This document shows, piece after piece, positions 34,470 to 43,800 of a stretch of 64,000 nucleotides of DNA. Position numbers and translations under genes: made by a program. This stretch comes from Glutamicibacter sp002979865 (lineage in GTDB: Bacteria > Actinomycetota > Actinomycetes > Actinomycetales > Micrococcaceae), in contig NZ_CP188297.1 of the NCBI RefSeq assembly GCF_050030965.1, positions 3,803,372-3,867,371 of the forward strand, written 5' to 3'. Under the pieces are notes generated by a model. That model worked only from the letters and a program-made list of their open reading frames with translations, made no database searches and was not told where the DNA came from. Position 1 is the first letter of the stretch. Each line of letters begins with the position of its first letter.

Positions 34470-35702
34470 CTAGCGCCAGAGACCGCGAGTGTCGATAACT
34501 TCTTTGCCGGCCAGTGCGGTTGCTGGTACGGACTTGAACTGGTCGTGGTCGACCAGTAAAGTAATTACGCTTGCCGATTCTAGAGCTTCATCGGTTGCAG
34601 CGAGATTCAGGTTGGGGATGCCCGCAAGATTCTTAGGCAATTCCTCTACGTGTGGCTCCACTGCAAAGAATTCGACGGTTGGGTTGGCTTCAGCCAACTT
34701 GCGAGCGATCGCAATGGATGGCGATTCACGCATGTCGTCAATGTTCGCCTTGAAAGCCAAACCCATGACCGCTATCTTGCCGTTGAAGGATGGGAGTTTG
34801 GTAGCTTCTACAACCTTGTCGATAACCCAGTTCGGCTTCGCATCGTTGGTGTTACGAGCCATGCGGATCAACTTTGATTCTTCAGGAGCAGCCGAGACAA
34901 TGAACCATGGATCAACTGCGATGCAGTGACCGCCAACACCTGGACCGGGCTGAAGAATGTTTACTCGCGGGTGGCGATTGGCCAGTGAGATCAATTCCCA
35001 AACGTCAATGCCCAGCTTGTCGGAGATCACCGACAGTTCGTTAGCGAAGGCGATGTTCACGTCGCGGTACGAGTTCTCGACCAGCTTTGCCATTTCAGCA
35101 GTCTTAGCATCGGTGGTTAGGATAGCTGCCTGGCAGAAGGTCTCGTAAAGAGCCTTGGCCTTTTCCGCAGCTTCTGGGGTAATACCGCCGACGATACGGT
35201 CATTGGTGACCAACTCTTCCATGACGTGACCAGGAAGTACGCGCTCCGGGCAGTGTGCTACAAGCAGGCTGTCCTTGTTCAGGTCGGGACGCTTCTTCAG
35301 CAGGTAGTCGAAGAGATGCTGGGTTGCACCTGGAGGCGAGGTCGACTCGAGAATGACCAGTTCGCCGCCCTTGAGCTTTGGAGCAATGCCCTCTGCTGCA
35401 GCCTCAATGTAAGAAAGATCAGCGGTGTAATCATCGTTGAACGGAGTCGGCACAGCAACAATGTACGCTTCAGCTTCTGGAGTATCGAAGCTTGCAGACA
35501 AGGTACCGGCTGCCACCGCGGCGGAAACGAATTCGCCCAACGCCGGCTCTACGAACGGCACCTCGCCCTTGTTGACTGCCTCTACAGTTCGAGGAGTTAC
35601 ATCGACGCCTTTTACGGTGATGCCCTTCGAGGCAAGAATTGCAGCAGTTGGCAATCCGATGTAACCCAAACCGATTACGGCGACTTCTTTAATGTTGTTC
35701 AC
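34470..35702 (-). CDS. wecC: UDP-N-acetyl-D-mannosamine dehydrogenase
   Basis: 410 residues from the GTG at 35702, chosen because an AGAAGGAAAG ribosome site lies just upstream; the open frame to 35801 lacks family homology. It oxidises UDP-ManNAc to UDP-ManNAcA with NAD. Rossmann motif VAVIGLGYIGLPTAA, ESTSPPGAT, catalytic cysteine in GPGVGGHCIAVDPWF, and LAFKANIDDMRESPS are visible. UDP-glucose/GDP-mannose dehydrogenase relatives exist, but the neighbouring wecB favours the ManNAc substrate. Confidence 0.9.
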   Translation of the reverse strand: MNNIKEVAVIGLGYIGLPTAAILASKGITVKGVDVTPRTVEAVNKGEVPFVEPALGEFVSAAVAAGTLSASFDTPEAEAYIVAVPTPFNDDYTADLSYIEAAAEGIAPKLKGGELVILESTSPPGATQHLFDYLLKKRPDLNKDSLLVAHCPERVLPGHVMEELVTNDRIVGGITPEAAEKAKALYETFCQAAILTTDAKTAEMAKLVENSYRDVNIAFANELSVISDKLGIDVWELISLANRHPRVNILQPGPGVGGHCIAVDPWFIVSAAPEESKLIRMARNTNDAKPNWVIDKVVEATKLPSFNGKIAVMGLAFKANIDDMRESPSIAIARKLAEANPTVEFFAVEPHVEELPKNLAGIPNLNLAATDEALESASVITLLVDHDQFKSVPATALAGKEVIDTRGLWR

Positions 35703-35834
35703 TAAAGTGACTTTCCTTCTGGTACGAGCGATGTTCCCTACGAAAGGGCCTGCAAGCTGATCTTGTAGCACAAGAATTGCAAGATTAGCCCTATAAACCA
35801 TATCCCATCACTGGCATCAGCGACAGCCTCATTG

Positions 35835-37610
35835 TCACGGAGCTTTACTTATTACTCGCTCGTAAACTTGGACAATGCTATGCGCGTTTTGCTCCCAAGT
35901 TCTATTGGCAAGCACGAATTCCCGCCCTGACTTGCCCATGCGCTCAGCTGTCGCTGGGTTTAAAATCAATTTTTCGATATTTTCGGCCCACTCAGCCACA
36001 TCCCCCGCAGGTATCAAGTGACCGTTCTCACCGTCAGCGATCAGCTCCTGCAAGGCAGGGAGATCGGATGCCAAGACAGGTACGTTCGACGCCATAGCTT
36101 CCACTGGTTTGAGCGGAGTTACCGAACGAGTAACAGCAGAGTCAATTCGTGGCACGACGAAAGCGTTCAACGCAGCATGATAGAGGTGCGACTGTTCCCG
36201 CGGAATGCGACCAGGAAACACACAACGCGTGGTGATGCCCAGACTTTTGGCTAGGCTGATCAGATTTTCACGATCCGTACCATCGCCAACGATCAACAAA
36301 CGTAACTCCTTGTGCTGCTTTGCAAGTTCAGCAACAGCACGGACAACCGTCGAAAGCCCCTCATAAGGGACCAAGCTGCTAACCGTCCCCACATAAAATG
36401 CTTCAGAATCAAGGTCCAGCTGCGCACGAGCTTGGACCCTGGACACGGGTTCCTCTAGGAACTTTTCCCCTATCCCGTTCGGCAATATTGAAATTTTTGT
36501 CTCATCAACGCCGGCGTCGATCAGGTTGCGTTTCATGGCATCGCCCAAGGTGAAGACATGATCGGCATGCCGAGCTACAAACGCTTCGCGCTCCACGAAT
36601 AGTCGGTATCGTTCTGAATCTTTCGAACTCTCGGGACGCGTAGAAAGCCACGTGTCTGCCAGCTGTCCGCGAACTTCGTAAACCCACGGTATACCGGTCG
36701 CTTTTGCAACGGACTTAACCGCTAGAGCGTTAGAAAAATCTGTCGTTGTGTGAAGTACAGAAGGCGCCTCTTGAAGGACTCTGCTCAGTAGGTCTTCAGC
36801 TTGTTGCTGGATTCTTCCGGTGAAGTCATGCTTCGCTGGAAAAGGCAGGCAGCGCTGGTATTCGATACCAGAAACCACGTCAGCTTCTGAGACGGATAGT
36901 TTGCCGATATTCAAGGGATAATTCACTCGGGTAAGTCCTTTGACTCCCCATCCTGCATCCCTTAATGACGCAAGAATTGAATGAGTTCGTTGTGCGTAAC
37001 CGCTACCAGTGTGTGGCAACGAATTGGTAGCAACGTAAAGAACAGATCGAGTCGTGCTAGTCGATATACCGGCGGTACGCAGCGGAGAAAGACAAGGCTC
37101 TGCCCCCTTGAAGGATGCCAATTCTGATTCATAGTGACGAAGTTGACGGCCGCTGCGATTCTGCTGCAACAGCTCAATGGCATCTGTCATCCAGCCCAAT
37201 GACCACAATAGACGGGCCTTGGCACGTACGTGGGCGATGGAAGGTTTGCCCCTATTGAGTAATTCTTCTGCAAGTTCCCACTCATTGGAAGCAATGCAAA
37301 GGTTAGCCAAGAATACTGATTGGCTTGGGTTGCTGTCGGAGCTTAACCATTCTCTGCAGGCAGAGAGCAGGGCACTAGTGTCATCCTTCAGCATGGCCGA
37401 GAGCGCGCGTAGCGGAATGCTGGATTTATCACTCCCAAGAGTAATAATCAACGAGCGTAGAACCGGGTTGGACTTGAAGCGGCGAGCAACTTGGAGCGCA
37501 AAATAAGTAGGATCATCAGCAATGTTGGAAAGTACCAAATTACCGGTGTTGATTGCATTCGGAATGACTTTTAGATTCAAAAGTTCTGCTCTATCTCTTG
37601 GAGTACGCAT
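35835..37610 (-). CDS. GT4-type glycosyltransferase with N-terminal helical region
   Basis: 591 residues from the ATG at 37610, which overlaps the upstream glycosyltransferase stop by 20 bases; an open frame to 37769 lies wholly opposite that gene's coding frame. Residues 1-200 look helical and repeat-like (LRALSAMLKDDTSALLSACREWL, WELAEELLNRG), TPR-like. The rest is a GT-B fold GT4 enzyme: TNSLPHTGSGYAQRTHSILASL, IPWVYEVRG, ILPNGIGEKFL, GTVSSLVPYEGLSTVV and TPLKPVEAMASNVPVLASD, the donor-binding end. The GT4 core is similar to the first module of the 1477-residue protein. Confidence 0.86.
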   Translation of the reverse strand: MRTPRDRAELLNLKVIPNAINTGNLVLSNIADDPTYFALQVARRFKSNPVLRSLIITLGSDKSSIPLRALSAMLKDDTSALLSACREWLSSDSNPSQSVFLANLCIASNEWELAEELLNRGKPSIAHVRAKARLLWSLGWMTDAIELLQQNRSGRQLRHYESELASFKGAEPCLSPLRTAGISTSTTRSVLYVATNSLPHTGSGYAQRTHSILASLRDAGWGVKGLTRVNYPLNIGKLSVSEADVVSGIEYQRCLPFPAKHDFTGRIQQQAEDLLSRVLQEAPSVLHTTTDFSNALAVKSVAKATGIPWVYEVRGQLADTWLSTRPESSKDSERYRLFVEREAFVARHADHVFTLGDAMKRNLIDAGVDETKISILPNGIGEKFLEEPVSRVQARAQLDLDSEAFYVGTVSSLVPYEGLSTVVRAVAELAKQHKELRLLIVGDGTDRENLISLAKSLGITTRCVFPGRIPREQSHLYHAALNAFVVPRIDSAVTRSVTPLKPVEAMASNVPVLASDLPALQELIADGENGHLIPAGDVAEWAENIEKLILNPATAERMGKSGREFVLANRTWEQNAHSIVQVYERVISKAP

Positions 37611-38766
37611 CGACGACTGCGCCCAGTAGTTCGGCATATTCCCGCCCGGCTTGACGTAGCGATCCATGTTTCCTGACCCAGTCGGTCCCGCGACGATCGG
37701 TCCGCAAAATTCCAGGGTTCGCAACCAAGTTGTTAATGTAAGCGGCCAAGGAAGGTACGTCTTGTTCAATCACAGTCCCAGCTTCGGAATCACGAATAAT
37801 TTCCGCTGCTTCTCCTCTGACTAAGCCGCTGACGTGCTGATTCAAGTAAAGAAGTTCATAGATTTTCGAAGGCACTGTGTGGTTAAAGCTCGGCCAGTCA
37901 GGACGCAGAGAAACTAGGCATGTATCCGCCCACGAGTAATTTTCCAGTACTTCCTGGCCGTAGACAGGGTCTTGGAAGTCAATATCAAGCCCAAGATCCA
38001 TCGCTAGGCTCATCAATTTACTCTTTTCAGTGCCCTGGCCAACAATGCGCAGACGTACAGATTCTGGTACGTACTCCATCGCTCGGATAACGGTCTCCAG
38101 ACCCTGGCTCCGACCAATGTTCCCTAGATAGAGAATATGGAATTCGCCATCGATCTCGCGTTGAGAAACTGTAAGATCTTCGCGTTCGGTTTCAACGCCG
38201 TTGGTGATCGTGGCGACGTTCTTCACGCCATTTCGCTTCATCTTCCCCGCCAGGCCGTACGTCACCGTGACGAGCATATCGCTTTTATTCACAACGAAAC
38301 TGATGATCTTCGAAATAGCTGGCTCGACCCAGCGGAACTTGATAACTTGTGATTCACTGAGCAAATCTGGCCAAGCATCCCGGAGGTCGACAACTAAGGG
38401 TACACCCCGTAAACGGCTGGCCACGAAGCCAACAATTAGCGTTGGAATTGCTGGGACAGTTGCGATAATAACGTCAGGCTTTTGCCCTCGGAATGCAGCA
38501 GGGACGCTCAGAACTGCATCAACGCCATGCTTCAATACTTTTCCGAGCATCGTTTTGGAACGACGCATTGATGGATAGTGCTGCAGCTTCAAATAATGAT
38601 TATCAAGAAGACGACTTTGCCGTTTAGTTGCAATCCGATTTGATTTCGGGGTCACTACAGTAACTTCGTGCCCCAATTGCCCCAGTTCGTCGGCAATAAT
38701 TGACCAGCGTCGCTGAGGTGGCGAGATCTCAGGCGTGAACGAGTGAGTCAGAAGCATAACTTTCAT
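37591..38766 (-). CDS. GT4-type glycosyltransferase (WcaI-like)
   Basis: 391 residues from the ATG at 38766, which has AGGGGA about 9 bases upstream; an in-frame GTG at 38775 would sit too close to that site. GT-B fold: MLLTHSFTPEISPPQRRWSIIADEL with HEVTVVTPKSNR at the N-terminus, VVDLRDAWPDLL, ITNGVETERED, HILYLGNIGRSQGLETVIRA and a C-terminal SLRPDWPSFNHTVPSKIYELL segment. This is the pattern of enzymes acting early on lipid-linked glycans. Donor sugar not determined. Confidence 0.87.
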   Translation of the reverse strand: MKVMLLTHSFTPEISPPQRRWSIIADELGQLGHEVTVVTPKSNRIATKRQSRLLDNHYLKLQHYPSMRRSKTMLGKVLKHGVDAVLSVPAAFRGQKPDVIIATVPAIPTLIVGFVASRLRGVPLVVDLRDAWPDLLSESQVIKFRWVEPAISKIISFVVNKSDMLVTVTYGLAGKMKRNGVKNVATITNGVETEREDLTVSQREIDGEFHILYLGNIGRSQGLETVIRAMEYVPESVRLRIVGQGTEKSKLMSLAMDLGLDIDFQDPVYGQEVLENYSWADTCLVSLRPDWPSFNHTVPSKIYELLYLNQHVSGLVRGEAAEIIRDSEAGTVIEQDVPSLAAYINNLVANPGILRTDRRGTDWVRKHGSLRQAGREYAELLGAVVDAYSKR

Positions 38767-38816
38767 CTTCTTCACTCCCCTGATTTACCTCGTACTATTT
38801 GCACAATAAGACTTTC

Positions 38817-40730
38817 CTAGAAAAAGACATGTTTATCATTGCGTCCAAACCACTGAATACTACCAGTTGCAGTCAACTCCGCATCACTCAGATCCCAGGT
38901 ATGCGCTAGCCCATCATTCCCGCGCATCTGGGTAAAGTTGAAACGGTCACTCGAATAAATGGTTCCTCCACGTTCAATGACGTCTTTTAGGAATCTTGTA
39001 TCTTCGCCACGGTTACGTGTATCAAAGGGTGTCTCGCGGAAAACGTGCGCGCGGCCAAGCATCGTCGGACCCATCACGAGGTTTGTAAAGCGGTGCTCAC
39101 GTTCGGCAAATCTCAGCAAAGTAGCATCTGAATCCGCGAGGTACATGTAATGCGCCTGCTTGCCTACTATCGAGGCGCCGCTGTATCGAAGCGCTGAAAC
39201 TTGATCGAAGAGATAGTACTCCCCGTATAGGTCGTCATCATCCATTTTGGTGATGAAGTCGCCGTTGGCCATGGCCACCGCGGCGTTCAGGCAGTCACCC
39301 AAAGTATTTTCTTCACCCATCTCAAGCAGTTGGTAGTTCGCTACTCCAGCTGCTGATGCCATATCGGCCAGTTGTCCAGTGGCGGCCGAGAACTTGTGAG
39401 CCACGAGGACGAGCTCAACTTCAACATCCTTCTGTTTCCCTACAGTTTCGAATATATGCTGAAGCTGGTGAGGCCTTATGGTCGAAACAATCGCACTTAC
39501 CTTTGGAGTACAGGACATGGACATTGGCTGACCCTGAGCAGAACGGAGCCCAACGAATTGTTCAACCTGTTGAGCACGATGCGCATAGGTATGGTTCTTC
39601 CAGATCCTGCGCTGACCCATATGGACCATTCGCTGGCGAAGTTCTGGGCTCCGAACCAAGCTGCGAATCGAGTTAGATGCTTGTTCCCTGGTGGATACCT
39701 GAAGTACCTCTGAAGGCGTGAAGAAATTCTCTATCGCAGCGCTTGGAGCCGAAATCACAGGAGTGCCAGCGGCGGTGATCTCGAATATTCGACGGGCACA
39801 CATGCTTGGCGAATCGACCACGGAGTTGACGTTCAGAAAAACGTTGTAGTTCTTGTACGCAGAAAGCATCTTGTCATAGCCGAGCGAGCCGACAACATTC
39901 TGGTCATACGGTGCCGGGAACTGGTACTTCGCGTCTCCGCCGTGCTGCCGGGAGAAAATGTCTAGCCCGCTAGTGAGCTTTGGCGAGATATCCATGGCTC
40001 CGCCAAGCACGATCTCCATCTGTTCTTGTCGTTCGGGGTACTTGTCCGCAAAATACATTCCGGCGAAAGCTACATCTCGGCGTTCTTGGCTAAGTGTCCG
40101 TACCGGATTATGGAACTTCGGCTGAGCTGCAAAGCTCAACGCTGCGACCCGTTCATGGCCCAGTGCTTCATGGTATTCCGGAATTTTGCGGGAATCTGAT
40201 GTGAAAACGACATCGAACAGCCTTGCAGAATCGAGGAAGTCGGCGAAGTGCGGTGGGTCTTCTTTATTCCAGAAAACTGCTGGAACAGATCGTTCTTTAA
40301 ACGCTTCCACCATCTCGACAAACGCTGGTCGAGGTGCCGACGGACCGGTTAGGTGGTACTGCCAAGACTTGTTGTTTCCAGCCCAGGCCGACTCCGCGAA
40401 GAGAAGATCAAATTCTCGTGTTTCAAGTTCATCCTGCCATGAGCTGGGGGTGATAAAGGTGCAGTTCCATTCAGGCGCCCAAGCTTTCGCGCTGAAATCA
40501 TCAAGAATGACGGCAACGTTTAACTTTCCATCGTGGTCCTCTGAAGGTTCAAATTCTACCGGTGGGAATTGCAGTCCAAGCAATTTCTCAACATCTGTTC
40601 GCAAGTAGCGCTGCTGTCCCCCGATGCGCAAATCATAGTTGCGGCGCTGGTACCACTCCTGCAATTGCTGCGGACCACCCTGGCGAAGATGCCAAAGTGC
40701 TTTTCGGAAGTCCCCTAATGCAATTTTCAC
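38817..40730 (-). CDS. Two-module glycosyltransferase: CgeB-like plus GT2-like
   Basis: 637 residues from a GTG start. Residues about 65-400 are a CgeB-type (glycosyl transferase family 1-like) module with FAESAWAGNNKSW, VFWNKEDPPHF, and FLNVNSVVDSPSMCARRIFEITAAGTPVIS. Residues about 415-600 are GT2-like: VSAIVSTIRPHQLQHIFETV, a DDD metal site in FITKMDDDDLYGEYY, and GRAHVFRETPFDTRNRGEDTRFL. It may add two sugars in succession or make a repeat unit; the activities are inferred from fold only. The CgeB module closely matches the middle module of the upstream 1477-residue protein. Confidence 0.82.
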   Translation of the reverse strand: MKIALGDFRKALWHLRQGGPQQLQEWYQRRNYDLRIGGQQRYLRTDVEKLLGLQFPPVEFEPSEDHDGKLNVAVILDDFSAKAWAPEWNCTFITPSSWQDELETREFDLLFAESAWAGNNKSWQYHLTGPSAPRPAFVEMVEAFKERSVPAVFWNKEDPPHFADFLDSARLFDVVFTSDSRKIPEYHEALGHERVAALSFAAQPKFHNPVRTLSQERRDVAFAGMYFADKYPERQEQMEIVLGGAMDISPKLTSGLDIFSRQHGGDAKYQFPAPYDQNVVGSLGYDKMLSAYKNYNVFLNVNSVVDSPSMCARRIFEITAAGTPVISAPSAAIENFFTPSEVLQVSTREQASNSIRSLVRSPELRQRMVHMGQRRIWKNHTYAHRAQQVEQFVGLRSAQGQPMSMSCTPKVSAIVSTIRPHQLQHIFETVGKQKDVEVELVLVAHKFSAATGQLADMASAAGVANYQLLEMGEENTLGDCLNAAVAMANGDFITKMDDDDLYGEYYLFDQVSALRYSGASIVGKQAHYMYLADSDATLLRFAEREHRFTNLVMGPTMLGRAHVFRETPFDTRNRGEDTRFLKDVIERGGTIYSSDRFNFTQMRGNDGLAHTWDLSDAELTATGSIQWFGRNDKHVFF

Positions 40731-40839
40731 TTCTCAACTCACTTTATCTTCAATGCAGACTAGATCAATAATACAGTGAGGTGCATTCGGTGGCGATTGC
40801 CACTGAACGCACCTCACTAGAGAAAAGCACTAAAGAGCG

Positions 40840-43800
40840 CTAGTTAGCTTCAATTTCATTCATGATTCGAGCAAGCACATCGTTGGAATCGTAGTTCTTC
40901 ACAGTGAACTCGCGTGCAGCTTCAACCTGCTCTGCCAGTTTCGCTTGATCCTGTACCTGACTGATCACGTATTGAGCTGCTGACGCAGTGTCTGCATGCA
41001 ACCACTCATTCGGGTACAGCCATTCCGCTCCCGGCCAGGCCAGGCCTACCGGCAACGCACGAGATGCCGCTCCATCTGCAAGAGTGAAGTGGAATGACTC
41101 GAAATCACTGGTGGATACGGCAACACCGATTTCCTGGTACCACTGGGCCATATTATCGCCTTGAGGATCGAAGACCACAGCACCGCGGAGTAGATCAGAT
41201 TCTTCAATACGAGCATACTGCAGCTCGTAGAAGGCCATTTCTTCCTCGCGTGCAGCCATCCAGGGGTAATCTTCCGGTCGTTTGCCCTTGACGCGCAACG
41301 TAAAGCGGCTGTCGATTGCACGCAACTTTTCCAGTAGATCAAGCACGAGGTCGAATCGCTTCATCTGCGGAACCATGCCGACGAAGCCCAATACAAATTG
41401 AGAATCGTCGGACTTGGGAAGATCCAGCTTCTTGGTATCCACAGAGTTAGGAATGACCATCGTTTTTTCCTCAGGTATTCCGAACTTTTGAATCGCCATT
41501 CCTCGGATCAACTCGCTGACAAAGATCACCTTGTCAACCTTCTTGAAGTTCACCGATCGAGGGTAATCCGTGAATAGTTCCTGCGAGTGGAATCTGGTAA
41601 CCAGTTTCTGCCCAGGCTTCAAATGCGTTGAATACCACGCCAAATTGCCAAGTGACCATTCGCAGAACACCGTGTCAGCATCTTCTAGAAGATCCTGGCT
41701 CTCTTCAACATTGTGCTGAGCGTGGCCGTCCCACTTATCGATCTTCAGGTTGTGCCCGTGGTCGAATATCCCGGCCATGATTGACCCGGCAAACTTAAGG
41801 TCATGTCCCGCGACTAGGATGTTCTGCGAGTCCTTGGATGCAGGATTGTCAATGAGCGTGCCGTCCGCTTCTTCGACGTCAAGTGGGCGTCGAAGGCATA
41901 TGGTCTCTACGGCAGAATCTGCGATGTTGCTACTGCGCGTCAAAGTCGGCAACTGCGCATCCACATGCTCGCGCATCCAGAGCGGCAGGCCCTGCGTACC
42001 CACGTACTTGTCAGAGACCTGTACCGTTGCAGCTTGGCCATAGAACATGGCAGTTAGCATGTCTTCAAGAACCTGATGATCTTGGAGAATTTCTTCAGCG
42101 TTGGAGGCAATCACGTCTGCTTCACGAACTGCGTCATTGCTCATTACTGCAATTCCTGCAGTTCGCAGAATGTTTACTGCAGTATCATCGTCGCTGAACC
42201 CGGCAACGTATACCTGCATAGGTCGCACGCTAGCTGCTACAAGATCCCAAGCAATTTCTTCGGTCAACGTCTTCAGTTCAATGCCAAGTGATGGCAAAGT
42301 CGGGATATCAACTGCGAGACCAGCCATGCGCAGCGCCATGGCCAAACGATGGTGCGCCAGATGCTTGCGGAAGGTCACACGCAATGGCTCCCAAGCATCG
42401 GCCACGCGATCAGCTTCGGAGTTCATCCACAGTGTTGAAATCAGTTCCGATTCCCGGCGCGAACCGACCACAGGAACCGACCCATCAAACATCCAAGTAA
42501 CGCCGAAGCTCTTGCCGCTAATTACCGGAGTACCACATGCTGCAAGCTCGAAAACTCGACGGGAGAACATGGTTGGCGAGGCATTCACCGAGTTCACGTT
42601 CACGTGCACCGGATGAGACTTGTAAGCCTCTACCATTTCTTCGTAAGTCAGACCGCCCTGGACATAGCCCTGCAATGCTGGTGGGAACTTGTATGGCGAT
42701 TCAGGATTATCGGCTTGGCGATCATAGATGGTCAGTCCCTGGGGACGTGCTCCTTCGAGGATTGCGCGCAATTCCTTCGAACGCTCCGCATAACGATCAC
42801 CATAATAGGAGCCACCGTACGCCACAGTATGCGAGTAGGTGCGGGAAGATCCCATTGGATTGTGGATTTCCGCTTGCGCCCAGAAGGAAAGGCTGCCCAA
42901 CGCCTTGAGGTTTCCACCACGGTGATCCCAGTAGTCCCGCAAGCAGTTGGCGTCAGTAGTCAAGACAACGTCGAAGTACTTTGCGGTACGGCGGAATCGA
43001 TTGAAGTGAACCGGGTCTTCCTTGTTCCAGAAGATTGTTGGGATGTTCTTGCTGCGGCAGTAGCCAATTAGTGCTACTAGATCCGCGCATTGCTCATCGT
43101 CGTAGTAACCGACCTTGCGGGTCCAAGTTCCATCATTGCCTGCCCACGCCGATTCTACGAAGAGCACATCGACCGGATTCGTTGTCAATGCCTCTCGCCA
43201 GTTATCAGGAGTTGGCGACACGACATTAACTTCGCGGCTGATGGTTGAGGTCGTAAATTCGTCAGCGATAAGAGCCATACGAATCTCATTAAGCTTCTTG
43301 CCAGTTGGCCTACGGCCCTGGACACTGGCAGCTTGGGCAACGAAAGTTTTTGCCACGATTGGCCATGTACGGTTCTCTACCGTCCACTTACGGGCACGGC
43401 GCCCCATGTCCTGTGCGGTCCTCGGATCATTAGCCAGGAGGGCGATCGATTCAGCCAAGGACTGCACGTGATCCGCTTCGAAGAGCAAGCCACGAGCACT
43501 ATCGGTACCAAGCAACGTAGCAATTGGCGAAACGTTGGAACCGATCACCGGACGGCCTGCAGCCATTGCTTCAATAGGCTTCAATGGTGAAACTAGTTCT
43601 GTAACAATATTCGATTTTCGCGGGCAGACCACGGCATCAAAAATTGCCAGGTAATCGTTGATTTGTTCATTCGGTACGCGCCCGGTGAAACGAATTCGCT
43701 CGTCCAAGCCCAATTCGGTCACTTGCCGCTTGAGCGCGGGTAAGACCGAGCCGTCGCCAACGATTAGTGCGCCAACGTGCGACAGAGATTCTGGTAGCTC

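Noticed and set aside
35703..35801. N-terminal extension of wecC
   Set aside because: No family similarity; the GTG at 35702 has a good ribosome site and the Rossmann motif starts right after it.
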